Assembly (NCBI GenBank): GCA_905206365.1
Contig: CAJLHF010000006.1
Location: 20,757-84,756, forward strand
Direction of reading: 5' to 3'
DNA: 64,000 nt
From: an uncultured Sutterella sp.
GTDB taxonomy: Bacteria > Pseudomonadota > Gammaproteobacteria > Burkholderiales > Burkholderiaceae_F
This document shows, piece after piece, positions 17,786-25,969 of the stretch. The position numbers and the translations under genes are program-made. The first letter of the stretch is position 1. Every line of letters starts with the position of its first letter. The notes below the pieces were generated by a model. That model saw nothing but the letters and a program-made list of their open reading frames with translations, was not told the DNA's origin and ran no database searches.

Positions 17786-17907
17786 ATTGATTGTCCGTCG
17801 TGTGTGTTTATCGGGAAAAAGGAAGCATAGCGGAAGCAAGGGCCTGCCGACATGACTTAAGCGATCTCGCGTAGCGCGTTTGGGGGATGAGCAGGGAGGT
17901 CGCCCTT

Positions 17908-17936
17908 GAAAAATTTCTTCTCCCGTAAGAGAATCC
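17908..17936 (+). promoter_or_regulatory. Promoter of the putative ncRNA
   Basis: TTGAAA, 17 bp, then GAGAAT (4 of 6 match to TATAAT, including positions 2 and 6). The predicted start is near 17943, exactly where the paired 5' arm of the RNA begins. Confidence 0.5.
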
Positions 17937-17940
17937 CCTC

Positions 17941-18102
17941 TACGACATTGCGAGTTGAGGGTCCTCTCCCTCACGCCAACCTGCCTTACCCGGGCAAGGT
18001 GGTCGCTCCGAAGGGCAAATGTGGTCGGTTTCGCGGAAGCCGACAATTGTTCGGGTACACCCAGTGTGACCTCTCGCAGTTGTTGTATGCGGGAGGTTTT
18101 TT
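17941..18102 (+). ncRNA. Structured RNA of about 160 nt, possibly 6S-like
   Basis: No protein gene fits the bioB-to-AbrB gap on the plus strand. A promoter at 17908-17936 and a T6-ended terminator (10-bp stem 18069-18078 / 18088-18097) bound a region with strong self-pairing. TACGACATTGCGAG at 17941-17954 pairs with CTCGCAGTTGTTGTA at 18073-18087 over 14 bp with one bulge, and inner hairpins include GTCGGTTTC/GAAGCCGAC near 18030-18050 and GAGGG/CCCTC near 17958. Size, long closing stem and interrupted inner stem recall 6S RNA, but no conserved 6S sequence is recognised. The closing stem overlaps the terminator arm, so a riboswitch-like leader is an alternative. Confidence 0.5.
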
Positions 18103-18218
18103 CGTACCTCCCGGTTGGAAATTCGGTTTGTGAGGGGCCTCGGGCCCCGGGGCGGATTTGTTTCCGGATTGCCGCGCCCGACACGGTGTCGAAGTCGGCT
18201 AAAGAGGAGTGACACACT

Positions 18219-18458
18219 ATGGTGCATCGTCTGACGATCAAGGGGCAGGTTACGATCCCCAAGGACATTCGTGAATTTCTCGGCCTGCGCGAAGGCAATT
18301 CCTGCGTGGAATTCGCGGTGGCGCCCGACGGTAGCGTCGTCGTGCGTAAGGCGCAACCCGTGGCGCCGAAGCGTGAAACGGGCCCCGGCCCCCGCTCGCG
18401 CCTTCGCCGTCAGTTGAATACCCCGCGCGTGAACTTCGCGGCGACGCTCGCCGCGTGA
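18219..18458 (+). CDS. AbrB/SpoVT (MazE-like) DNA-binding domain protein
   Basis: This 79-residue protein has a swapped-hairpin AbrB domain at residues 1-48: LTIKGQVTIPKDIREFLGL, then VEF and a DGSVVVRKA strand. Such domains bind DNA as dimers, as transition-state regulators or as antitoxins. The tail (50-79) is basic and rich in Pro and Arg. AGAGGAG precedes the ATG by 9 bp. No PIN or MazF toxin gene adjoins it, so the antitoxin role is not supported. It lies 116 bp after the ncRNA terminator, with a GGGGCC-TCG-GGCCCC hairpin between, and has its own terminator. Confidence 0.75.
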   Translation: MVHRLTIKGQVTIPKDIREFLGLREGNSCVEFAVAPDGSVVVRKAQPVAPKRETGPGPRSRLRRQLNTPRVNFAATLAA

Positions 18459-18537
18459 TTCAGATCCCACGCGAAAGCGCGGTGCGGCCCGAGGGATTTT
18501 CGGTCTCTTTCCCCCGTCGGGTTAGGTAACAAACATT

Positions 18538-18575
18538 CGGCTCTCGATGCCAGCGTGCGTCGGGAGCCGTTTTTT
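18538..18575 (+). terminator. Terminator after the AbrB-like gene
   Basis: CGGCTCTCGA pairs with TCGGGAGCCG, followed by TTTTTT. Confidence 0.85.
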
Positions 18576-18613
18576 CTCTGCGAGGTGAGTCTGCTCGCCG
18601 TTTCGCAGGCAAC

Positions 18614-18651
18614 AAAAAACCCGCCGGGCCGTGTGCGGCGCGCAGGGCGGG
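18614..18651 (-). terminator. Terminator of the tRNA-Glu transcript
   Basis: On the minus strand, CCCGCC...GGCGGG with inner GC pairs is followed by TTTTTTG, about 37 bp after the tRNA 3' end. Confidence 0.75.
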
Positions 18652-18687
18652 AGCGTTCGAACTCGCTCGAGTTCGTTTGGAATCGAT

Positions 18688-18763
18688 TGGCGTCCCCAAT
18701 GGGAGTCGAACCCATGTTCACAGCGTGAGGGGCTGTTGTCCTAGGCCTCTAGACGATAGGGAC
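18688..18763 (-). tRNA. tRNA-Glu (CUC anticodon)
   Basis: This is a 76-nt cloverleaf with encoded CCA. The acceptor GTCCCTA/TGGGGAC, the D-arm segment CGTCTAGAGGCCTAGGAC identical to typical tRNA-Glu, the anticodon stem ACAGC/GCTGT around CCCTCAC (anticodon CUC, reads GAG), and the T arm ATGGG-TTCGACT-CCCAT are all present. Bacteria usually rely on the UUC isoacceptor, so this is an extra GAG reader. It lies upstream of no gene and 172 bp from the gltX 3' end. Confidence 0.95.
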
Positions 18764-18876
18764 GTTCATGAAGCAGAGAAGAAAATTCTACGCCCGCCGT
18801 CTCGGAGCGGCGCATAGCGACCGTGAGAACCTTTGAGGCAAAGCAAAAGTTCGAACGCTCCGAACCGAAGTCGCGT

Positions 18877-18912
18877 AAAAAAGCCCGCCCAAGCGGACTC
18901 GGGCGGGCTTTT
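18877..18912 (-). terminator. Terminator after gltX
   Basis: AAAAGCCCGCCC pairs perfectly with GGGCGGGCTTTT; on the minus strand the 3' arm continues into TTTTTT. Confidence 0.85.
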
Positions 18913-18935
18913 GAAGGGATCGAATTCTCCCGGGA

Positions 18936-20330
18936 TCAGGCGAGCGCGGCCTTGATGCGGTTGAGAACGTTGTCTTTGCCGATCAGGCAGAGCGTCACGT
19001 CGATCTGGGGGGTGCGGTCCGCGGCACAGACCACGACGCGCAACGGCGTGGCGAGCACCTTCATCGAGATGCCTTGTTCTTCCATCACGGCCTGAATGCA
19101 GTGATAGACGTTTTCGGGGGTCATGTCGGCGAGGGCTTCAAGCTTTTCGCCGAAGAGCTTGAGAGCTTCGCGACCGCCGTTATCGAGCGCGGCACGGGCG
19201 GCTTCCGGATCGACCTTGGGTTCGACGTAGAAGAAGAGCGCGGCGTCGGCGAGCTTTTCGAGCGTGGCCGAGCGGGACTTCAAGAGGCCGCACACCGCTT
19301 TGAGGCAGGGGCCGCCTTCGATCTTGCCGCCGCGGGCTTCGATGCGCGGTGCGGCGAGCTCCGCAAGGCGCGCGTCGTCGGCTTCCTTCATGTACTGCTG
19401 GTTGAGCCACTCGAGCTTCTTCCAGTCGATGCGGGCGGCGGCACGCGAGCAGTCGGAGAGTTCGAACACCTTGGCGAGTTCGTCGCGGGAGAACTTCTCC
19501 ATATTGCCGTGGCCCCAGCCGAGACGGGCGAGGTAGTTGAAGATGGCTTCGGGGAGGTAACCCTGACGTTCGTATTCGAGCACCGACACCGTGCCGTGAC
19601 GCTTCGAAAGCTTCTGGCCGTCCTGGCCGCAGATGAGCGGCAGGTGCGCGAAGACCGGCACTTCGGCGCCGAGCGCGTTGTAGATGTTGATCTGACGGGG
19701 AGTGTTGTTGATGTGGTCGGCACCGCGAATGACGTGGCTCACCTTCATGTCCCAGTCGTCGACGACGACGGCGAAGTTGTAGGTGGGGATGCCGTTGCGC
19801 ATGATGATGAGGTCGTCGAGCTCGCTGTTGGCGACCGTGATCGGGCCGTAGACCGCGTCGTTCCACGTAACGGCGCCGTCGTCCGGATTGCGGAAGCGAA
19901 TCACGGGCTGAACGCCTTCGGGGATGGGCTTGCCGACACAGTTTTCGGGGCGCCAGCGGCCGTCGTAGCGGGGTTTCAGGCCGCGGGCCTTCTGGTCTTC
20001 GCGCATCGCGTCGAGTTCTTCGGGCGTCGCGTAGCAGTAGTAGGCGCGACCGTCGGCGAGCATCTGATCGACTACTTCCTTGTAGCGTTCGAGACGGTCC
20101 ATCTGATAGATGGGACCTTCGTCGTAGTCGAGGTTGAGCCACTTCATGCCGTCGAGAATGACCTGAACGGCTTCCTTCGTCGAGCGGACCTGGTCCGTGT
20201 CTTCGATGCGAAGGAGGAACTTGCCGCCGAAGTGGCGGGCCACGGCCCAGCAGTAGATGGCCGTACGGGCCGTACCGAGATGCATCATGCCCGTGGGGCT
20301 CGGAGCGATGCGGGTGCGAATTTCTTTCAT
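18936..20330 (-). CDS. gltX: Glutamate--tRNA ligase
   Basis: GltX charges tRNA-Glu. The 464-residue class I synthetase has the HIGH-type motif MHLGTAR near residue 17 after APSPTG, the LRIEDTD block, a KLSKRHG motif (the KMSKS equivalent, around 250) and the C-terminal anticodon-binding helices. Length matches the bacterial family (about 470). MKEIRTRIAPSPTG fixes the start at 20330; upstream codons in frame are not family-like. No strong Shine-Dalgarno is seen. One of its cognate tRNA genes lies just beyond its 3' end on the same strand. Confidence 0.96.
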   Translation of the reverse strand: MKEIRTRIAPSPTGMMHLGTARTAIYCWAVARHFGGKFLLRIEDTDQVRSTKEAVQVILDGMKWLNLDYDEGPIYQMDRLERYKEVVDQMLADGRAYYCYATPEELDAMREDQKARGLKPRYDGRWRPENCVGKPIPEGVQPVIRFRNPDDGAVTWNDAVYGPITVANSELDDLIIMRNGIPTYNFAVVVDDWDMKVSHVIRGADHINNTPRQINIYNALGAEVPVFAHLPLICGQDGQKLSKRHGTVSVLEYERQGYLPEAIFNYLARLGWGHGNMEKFSRDELAKVFELSDCSRAAARIDWKKLEWLNQQYMKEADDARLAELAAPRIEARGGKIEGGPCLKAVCGLLKSRSATLEKLADAALFFYVEPKVDPEAARAALDNGGREALKLFGEKLEALADMTPENVYHCIQAVMEEQGISMKVLATPLRVVVCAADRTPQIDVTLCLIGKDNVLNRIKAALA

Positions 20331-20542
20331 AAATTTTTCGGCGCGGAGAGCCGCGCAGTCGTACGCGGGAGGAGCGCCGCTCCTCGGTTGGTTAACGCAT
20401 GCCGATCGCCGGTGCTCGGCAGGCGCCTCAATGGGGGCGCGGCGGACCAGGCGTCGCAAAAAACAAATTTTAGCACTCGGCGTCGGACCTTCGCCGCGGA
20501 TGGTGTCGGAAGCGACGGGTAGTGACGGGCAACGACGGAAAG

Positions 20543-20580
20543 CGAAACGGGGAGCGCATCTTCATGCGCTCCCCGTTTCG
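20543..20580 (-). terminator. Hairpin after the DUF401 permease gene
   Basis: A perfect 17-bp stem has CGAAACGGGGAGCGCAT as its 5' arm and a CTTC loop. The T-run on the minus strand is weak (CTTTCC), so it may stabilise the mRNA end as much as terminate it. Confidence 0.6.
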
Positions 20581-20613
20581 AAAGACTTGGAGTTTTTTTA
20601 GAACTTCAACGAA

Positions 20614-21837
20614 TCACGCGGCCGTCAACGCGTACCAGACCGAGAAGACAGCAAGCACGAGAGCTTCCATCACCACGACGGGCGCGAGCGTTTTGAAGAA
20701 GTCCGACTTGAAGTAGTCGACCGTAATCGTGAGGCACACGTGGGTGGGGGTCACCATCTGGCCCGCCACGCCGAAAACAAGCGCAAGGCCCGCGAGGTCG
20801 AGACTCCCCGGGGCGATCCCCGCCACGATCGGCATCATGATCGCCACGTGCCCCTGGCTCATGCCGGTGAGTACCCCGATCACGAAGCTCGTCACGCCGA
20901 CAATTACCGGAACGGGGAGGGCGGAGCCGACAAAGGCGGCGATGATTTCGGAGAGTACGCCCGTCGAGGTGAGGAGTCCGATGAAGTAGAGAATGCACAG
21001 GACGTTGAGGATGAGCTTTACGTCGAGCGCACCGAGAAAGACCTCCTTCACGCCGACGGGGCGCCGCGCGAGCGCGAGGACGGGCACCATGGCCACCACC
21101 ACGAGCCCCATCGCCACGGCGGCCGAGACGTCGAATGCCATCATGAGGACGACGTTGACGAGCACGGGCGCGAAAGCGAGCGTGATGTCGAGCGCGTTGA
21201 GGCGCCGCAATTCGGGCGTCGCGTCGACCCGCGTCTTCTTTTCTTCGAAGCGAAGCGGTCGGATGAGAACAAGCCACCCAATTGCAAAGGCAGCGACCGC
21301 GAGCCACGCAAGGTGCACGACAAGGGCGGAGACCGAAATACCGATGATCGAGCATGCCAAAATCATGCCCGGGATGATGGGGCTGCAGAATTCGCAGACG
21401 TGACGGAACCAGAAGTTGATGGCCGCTTTGCTTTCCTGAGAGATCGTCGCGCCGCGGCTTGCCTGATCGACGATCGGCGCAGAAAACCGTGCGCCCCCGA
21501 CGCTCGGCAAAAGGCCGAGGAAGGCGGGCATCGCCGAGAGCGTCACGCGCGTGGAGTGAAAGATCCGATTGAGCGCTTCGACCATGCCTTTGAGCGTACC
21601 CGATCGGCGCAATTGGATTTCAAGGCACATTACGAAGTAAAGCGCAAAGAGGAGGTCGTAGGTCCTCTCCAGCGTCGCGGTCGTGACGGCCGCATCGACT
21701 AGGCTGGCGACCGTGCGGTCTTCGGCCAGCCAGAAAACAAATCCCCCGGCGAGAATCGACGGCCCGATGGGTACTCGAAAGCGCAAAAGAACGACGATCA
21801 CGAGGATCGCGAGCGCGAGAATGAGAAAAATGTTCAT
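20614..21837 (-). CDS. DUF401-family integral membrane permease
   Basis: This 407-residue protein has about 10-12 hydrophobic segments and no signal peptide. Conserved blocks LGLLPSVGGARFSAPIVD and FRHVCEFCSPIIPGMILA match my memory of the DUF401 family, an ion-transporter-superfamily group thought to move organic anions; the substrate is unknown. MSQGHVAIMMPIVAG late in the protein is a second re-entrant-like hairpin. The reading frame also opens at a TTG five codons upstream, but the ATG at 21837 is preferred. No convincing Shine-Dalgarno is seen. The next gene on this strand is another transporter, with about 230 bp between them. Confidence 0.75.
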   Translation of the reverse strand: MNIFLILALAILVIVVLLRFRVPIGPSILAGGFVFWLAEDRTVASLVDAAVTTATLERTYDLLFALYFVMCLEIQLRRSGTLKGMVEALNRIFHSTRVTLSAMPAFLGLLPSVGGARFSAPIVDQASRGATISQESKAAINFWFRHVCEFCSPIIPGMILACSIIGISVSALVVHLAWLAVAAFAIGWLVLIRPLRFEEKKTRVDATPELRRLNALDITLAFAPVLVNVVLMMAFDVSAAVAMGLVVVAMVPVLALARRPVGVKEVFLGALDVKLILNVLCILYFIGLLTSTGVLSEIIAAFVGSALPVPVIVGVTSFVIGVLTGMSQGHVAIMMPIVAGIAPGSLDLAGLALVFGVAGQMVTPTHVCLTITVDYFKSDFFKTLAPVVVMEALVLAVFSVWYALTAA

Positions 21838-22071
21838 GATAGTGTTTTGCAAGCGCGCCTACTCGAACAGCGGCAAGCCTATTCCCTTTGTGGTCGTGCC
21901 GCTCGGGCGGTTCGCAAGCGGCATAAGACCACTATGATGCGCCTTTTGGCGCCGTTTTGCGCTCGGGCCGACGCACCCGACCCAAACGACGAACATCCGT
22001 CGGGAACAATCGGACAGCCGCTCGGGAGGCGGCGGAACGCGCCGCGGGTGCCGCCCCAAGCGGAAAGAGGA

Positions 22072-23076
22072 TCAGAGAATCGCGGCGAGCACCGACATCA
22101 TGACGATCGCGACACCGACGCTCATGCTCGAAAGGTTGGCGGCAAGCGCCAGGTCGCCTTCCATCTTCGCCGTGTAAATCAGGTTCATGGCGGGCACGGG
22201 ACTGAAGGCGACGAGCGCCAGCGCGCGACGCACTTCAAGGTCGAAGGGAAGCAGGAAGTAAAAGGCCGCCGCCAGCGCCGCCTGCATGAGGAAGCGCTCC
22301 CCGAGGAGCTTCAGAAGGCGCTTCATCGTCCCGGGCGGCATCGAAATGTTGATCGACTCCCCGATCATCACCATACACAAGAAGGTGTTGGCATTCGCCG
22401 CAACGGACGTGCACGTCGTGACGGCGTCAGGGAGGCGAATCGACGCGAACGAAAGAACGAGCATCAGCAGGTAGCTCAAGGTCGGCCCCGAACGCAGAAG
22501 CTTCCCGCCGACGTTTTTCACCGCGCCCCAGGCGGTCGTCTTCTCTTTGGCGCCTGCCACAACCGCATAGGTGCCGCCCGCCGACATGACGGAGTTGCCG
22601 ATATCAAAGACGATCGTCGTGAGAAAGCCCGTTCCGGGATAGAAAGCCTGAATGTACGGAATAGCGAAGGGGCCGATCGAAAAGCCCGAGAGGTTCAGAC
22701 GGTCGAACGCGCGCGTGTCTTCGTCGGGCGCCTTGCGCGCAAAAAGCGTGGCGATCCCGAGAAAGAGAAGGTTCGAGAGAAAGCCGAGGATCACTACCCA
22801 AACCATGTCGCCCGTCACGGCGACGCCGTTCAGACCCGTGATGACGACGCACGGGAGCGTTACGCACAACACAAGGCCGCTCACGGCGTGGAAGGCTTCG
22901 GCACGAAGGATCTCGAGCCGTCGGAGGAGGTAGCCGAGAAAGATGAAAAGCGCGAGCGAAAGAACTTTGGCGGTTCCGGTATCCATGGCGAAATCCAAGA
23001 TGTCGCCCGGATCGAGCTCTCGAATCGGTTGGGGGAGTAGGAAGAGGGCGGCGTTGAGGAGAAAGGAACTCCCCAT
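22072..23076 (-). CDS. AEC-family (auxin efflux carrier-like) transporter
   Basis: This 334-residue membrane protein has about 10 hydrophobic segments in two halves. Motifs such as LGYLLRRLEIL, LPCVVITGLNG, FDIGNSVMSAGGTYAV and the C-terminal PVPAMNLIYTAKMEGD match the AEC/malate-permease fold. Bacterial members export or import malate, malonate or other organic acids; the substrate cannot be told. The ATG at 23076 was chosen, but MDTGTAKVLSLAL at 22986 is an alternative start that would remove 30 atypical residues. It is between the DUF401 permease and queH, all on the minus strand with gaps. Confidence 0.8.
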   Translation of the reverse strand: MGSSFLLNAALFLLPQPIRELDPGDILDFAMDTGTAKVLSLALFIFLGYLLRRLEILRAEAFHAVSGLVLCVTLPCVVITGLNGVAVTGDMVWVVILGFLSNLLFLGIATLFARKAPDEDTRAFDRLNLSGFSIGPFAIPYIQAFYPGTGFLTTIVFDIGNSVMSAGGTYAVVAGAKEKTTAWGAVKNVGGKLLRSGPTLSYLLMLVLSFASIRLPDAVTTCTSVAANANTFLCMVMIGESINISMPPGTMKRLLKLLGERFLMQAALAAAFYFLLPFDLEVRRALALVAFSPVPAMNLIYTAKMEGDLALAANLSSMSVGVAIVMMSVLAAIL

Positions 23077-23137
23077 GCTACAGCGCTTTTCCGCCCCGCG
23101 CCCCCAACCAAAGTAGGGGGCGCAAAGGTGCGCGCGT

Positions 23138-23773
23138 TCAGCGCGCTCCTTCGGATTTTTTGTTCGTCCCCAGGCGCGCGACGAAGTCGCGCACGTATTC
23201 GGGAAGCTCCTCGGCGCTTCGTTCGGTCAAGTGCCCCATCGAGAATTCGCAGCCGCACCAGAGCTGGTTGTAAAAGTGCTCGGCCGCAAGGATTTCGGAG
23301 CGGCGGTTCTGGAGCCCTCCTTTGCGCCAGTTGACGTCCCAATAGGCGGTTTTGCCGCTCGTAAACTCCGCGGCTTCGAGCGCAGCCTCGCGGATCTGGT
23401 CGAGACGCTTCCAGCGACTTCCCGCCAGCGTCGTCGTAAAGCGCGGGATCCCGAGTTCGACCGCACACTGCGCGGTCGCACGCATGCGTACGCCGAAGCA
23501 CGCCCGGCAGCGTCGTCCGCGTTCGGGTTCGTTTTCGAGTCCCCGCACGGCTTCCAACCACCGCGCGTGATCGTAGTCGCCGTCGACGAACGGGACGCCG
23601 ATCTTTTCGCAGTACCGCACGCACTCCTTCTTGCGCACGAGGTACTCCTCGGCGGGGAAGATGTTCGGGTTGAAGTAAAAGACGGTCGGCGCGTAGTCGT
23701 TTTGAAGGAGCCACTCGAGAATGGCGCTCGAGCAAGGGGCGCAGCAGCTGTGAAGAAGAACGGGTTCGGACAT
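23138..23773 (-). CDS. queH: Epoxyqueuosine reductase QueH
   Basis: QueH makes the last reduction in queuosine synthesis, converting epoxyqueuosine to queuosine in tRNA, and is the B12-independent alternative to QueG. The 211-residue protein has the N-terminal LLHSCCAPCSS with vicinal cysteines C10-C11, FNPNIFPAEEY near residue 34, and a second cysteine pair in CRACFGVRM, the expected [4Fe-4S] and iron ligands. The frame is open further upstream, but MSEPVLLHSCC is the family start. It is divergent from yggS. Confidence 0.92.
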   Translation of the reverse strand: MSEPVLLHSCCAPCSSAILEWLLQNDYAPTVFYFNPNIFPAEEYLVRKKECVRYCEKIGVPFVDGDYDHARWLEAVRGLENEPERGRRCRACFGVRMRATAQCAVELGIPRFTTTLAGSRWKRLDQIREAALEAAEFTSGKTAYWDVNWRKGGLQNRRSEILAAEHFYNQLWCGCEFSMGHLTERSAEELPEYVRDFVARLGTNKKSEGAR

Positions 23774-23925
23774 CGTGCGTTCCGCGCGCGGCCGGACGTG
23801 CCCGCCGAGGGAAAAGCGTTCGAGTGCGGGAAGGACGACGCGCTTCCGACGCGATAAAGATAAACTTCTCGAACACCCTCGGGCAGCGTGCCGCACGGGT
23901 TGGAGTTGACAACGGAAAGCATTGT

Positions 23926-24663
23926 ATGAGCATTTTGGAACCCGGTCTCAACGAGCGCATAGAAGCTCTGCGCGGGCGCATCGCAGCGGCCTGCGAAAGG
24001 GCCGCCCGGTGCCCGGACGACGTGAAACTGCTGGCGGTCGGTAAGACGTTCAATGAACGCGCGCTCGAAGCCGCGGCCGATCTGGGGCTTCGTGCGTTCG
24101 GGGAAAACTACGCTCAAGAGGGGTGCGCGAAGGTCGATTGGTTCCGGGCGAACCGTCCCGATCTCGCGGAAGAGCTCGAATGGCACTTCATCGGCCCCCT
24201 TCAGGCCAACAAAACGCGTCCGGTCGCCGAGCGCTTCGACTGGGTCGAGTCCGTCGACAGGCTTCGCATCGCGGAGCGACTGTCGGCGCAGCGCCCCGAG
24301 AGGCTCGGCCCCCTCAACGTGCTCGTCGAGGTCAACATCGACGGCGAAGCGACGAAGTCGGGCGTGAAGCCCGAGGAACTCCCCGATTTTCTTGAGGCCG
24401 TGGCGGCTTTTCCGGGGCTCAGGCTTCGCGGTCTCATGGTGATTCCCGCCCCGGCGGACGACGTCGAAGCGCAACGGGTGCCGTTGCACGCGGCGCGCTC
24501 GCTTTTCGGGGCCGTCCGTTCGGCGCACCCCGGATGGACGGCGTTCGACACGCTCTCCATGGGAATGAGCGCTGATCTGGAAGCGGCCGTGGCGGAAGGG
24601 AGCACCGAGGTGCGGATCGGGAGCGCCCTTTTCGGGCGACGCGACTACGGAGCCCGTCGCTGA
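23926..24663 (+). CDS. YggS-family PLP homeostasis protein
   Basis: This 245-residue fold-type III PLP-binding protein is thought to buffer pyridoxal phosphate. The Schiff-base lysine is K40 in LLAVGKTF; other blocks are FGENYAQEG, WHFIGPLQANKTR, VNIDGEATKSGV, LRGLMVIPAP and the C-terminal STEVRIGSALFGRRDY. The usual AVSKT reads AVGKT here. It starts MSILEPGLNERIEAL at 23926. proC follows 117 bp downstream; this pairing is common in bacteria. Confidence 0.93.
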   Translation: MSILEPGLNERIEALRGRIAAACERAARCPDDVKLLAVGKTFNERALEAAADLGLRAFGENYAQEGCAKVDWFRANRPDLAEELEWHFIGPLQANKTRPVAERFDWVESVDRLRIAERLSAQRPERLGPLNVLVEVNIDGEATKSGVKPEELPDFLEAVAAFPGLRLRGLMVIPAPADDVEAQRVPLHAARSLFGAVRSAHPGWTAFDTLSMGMSADLEAAVAEGSTEVRIGSALFGRRDYGARR

Positions 24664-24780
24664 CACGCCCCGCGGCCCCTCATGGGAGGGGCATGTCCGC
24701 GGCATCGATTTTCTTCGAAACAAAGAGGCGCCCTCGGGCGCACAACGAACGGAGGCGGCGCCCGCAAGGGGCCGAACGTT

Positions 24781-25587
24781 ATGGAACACATCATCGGATT
24801 TCTCGGGGGCGGCAACATGGCGGGCGCCATGATCGGGGGACTGCTCAAAACGACCGATCCCGCTCGCATTCGCGTGGCGGATCGTCACCCTGAAAAGCTC
24901 GCGCACTTTGCCGAAGCGGGCGTTCGCACGTACGACGGCCCGGGCGACTGGGTGACGGAGTGCTCGCTCTTGGTGCTCGCCGTGAAACCTCAGAACATGA
25001 AGGAAGCGGTTGAGCCCTACGTGCCCTTCCTCAACCCCGACGGGTGCGCCCTTTCGATCGCCGCGGGGATCGAAGCGTCGGCCCTTTCCGCATGGCTTGG
25101 GGGCTATCGGGTGCTTCGTGCGATGCCCAACACCCCCGCGCTCGTCGGCTGCGGCATGACGGGCTTCTGGGCTCCCGAGGGGACGAGCCCCGGGATGCTC
25201 GCCGCGGCCGAACACGTGCTGAAGGCTTCGGGCGACGTCGTGCGCGTTCCCGACGAAAACGGGATCGACCTCGTGGGGGCGATCCCTGGCTCGGGCCCCG
25301 CCTACGTTTTCCGTTTTATGGAAGCTCTGGAAGCGGCGGGCCTCAAGCGGGGGCTAGCCCCGGAAGCAGCGCGGTCGCTTGCGCTCGGGACCGTGTACGG
25401 CGCCGCGGTGCTTGCGCGCAGTACCGACGAGCCCTTCGCGCGGTTGCGCGAAAAGGTGACGAGCAAGGGCGGCACGACCGCCAAAGCGCTTGAGGTCATG
25501 AACGCGCGCGACATCGACGGCATGATGGACGAGGCGATCGAGGCGGCGCTCAAACGCACGGCCGAGATGAAGGCGATGTTTCGCTGA
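24781..25587 (+). CDS. proC: Pyrroline-5-carboxylate reductase
   Basis: ProC reduces P5C to proline with NADPH, the last step of proline synthesis (proA, an earlier step, is at 39.4 kb). The 268-residue protein has the dinucleotide motif IGFLGGGNMAGAMIGG at residues 4-19, AVKPQNM, RAMPNTPALVGCGMTG and the C-terminal signature GSGPAYVF followed by SKGGTTAKALEVM. Length matches the family (about 270). The start MEHIIGFLGGGNM is fixed by the Rossmann motif. A terminator follows. Confidence 0.96.
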   Translation: MEHIIGFLGGGNMAGAMIGGLLKTTDPARIRVADRHPEKLAHFAEAGVRTYDGPGDWVTECSLLVLAVKPQNMKEAVEPYVPFLNPDGCALSIAAGIEASALSAWLGGYRVLRAMPNTPALVGCGMTGFWAPEGTSPGMLAAAEHVLKASGDVVRVPDENGIDLVGAIPGSGPAYVFRFMEALEAAGLKRGLAPEAARSLALGTVYGAAVLARSTDEPFARLREKVTSKGGTTAKALEVMNARDIDGMMDEAIEAALKRTAEMKAMFR

Positions 25588-25605
25588 GAAAGGCGAGAAA
25601 TAAGC

Positions 25606-25636
25606 AAAGGGCGGGGGGCGGCTCCCGCCCTTTTTT
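25606..25636 (+). terminator. Terminator after proC
   Basis: AAAGGGCGGG pairs with CCCGCCCTTT, followed by TTTTTT. Confidence 0.9.
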
Positions 25637-25969
25637 ACGTGTTTCCAGAGGGAATCGGGTCGTCTTCCCGTCGAGAATCCGTCCTGTACACGCTTTTTCC
25701 GGAAAGCGAAAGACATGGAAACACCTACGGAAAAACAGAGGTTATTGTTCTCTTGACGTATAGACGTACGCCCGATCGGCCCATATGATGAAGCTCGGGT
25801 CGTCGCGCGTGCCGTGGTGTTGACGCGTTCTCGGTGTCCCGGGGTGCTCGGGCGACTTCAGGAGTCCGTCTTTCCTCCTACAGGAAAGCGTCGGCGGACG
25901 ACCCGTTTCCGTACGACGGGCGGTCGTGTGCCGAGGCGAGAAAGACCGAAGCTCTCGGAGAGACACACT
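25637..25969 (+). promoter_or_regulatory. Gap upstream of ugpB with candidate operators
   Basis: No gene is seen in this 333-bp stretch. It has CGCTTT-TTCCGG-AAAGCG at 25691-25708, a direct repeat GACGTA-TA-GACGTA near 25755-25768, and TATGAT at 25784-25789 as a possible -10. A TTGACG at 25753 is 25 bp from it, too far for a normal -35. No Pho box (CTGTCAT repeats) is visible, although ugp genes are phosphate-regulated in E. coli. Confidence 0.3.

Noticed and set aside
17941..18102. tmRNA, RNase P RNA or SRP RNA at the ncRNA site
   Set aside because: It lacks the conserved core words of these RNAs (for example the GGTCAGGTCCGGAAGGAAGC-like SRP loop or the RNase P core), and is too short for RNase P or tmRNA.
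20740..21702. A 320-codon frame antisense to the DUF401 permease
   Set aside because: The predicted protein is almost all charged residues with no motif; the permease on the opposite strand has conserved blocks.
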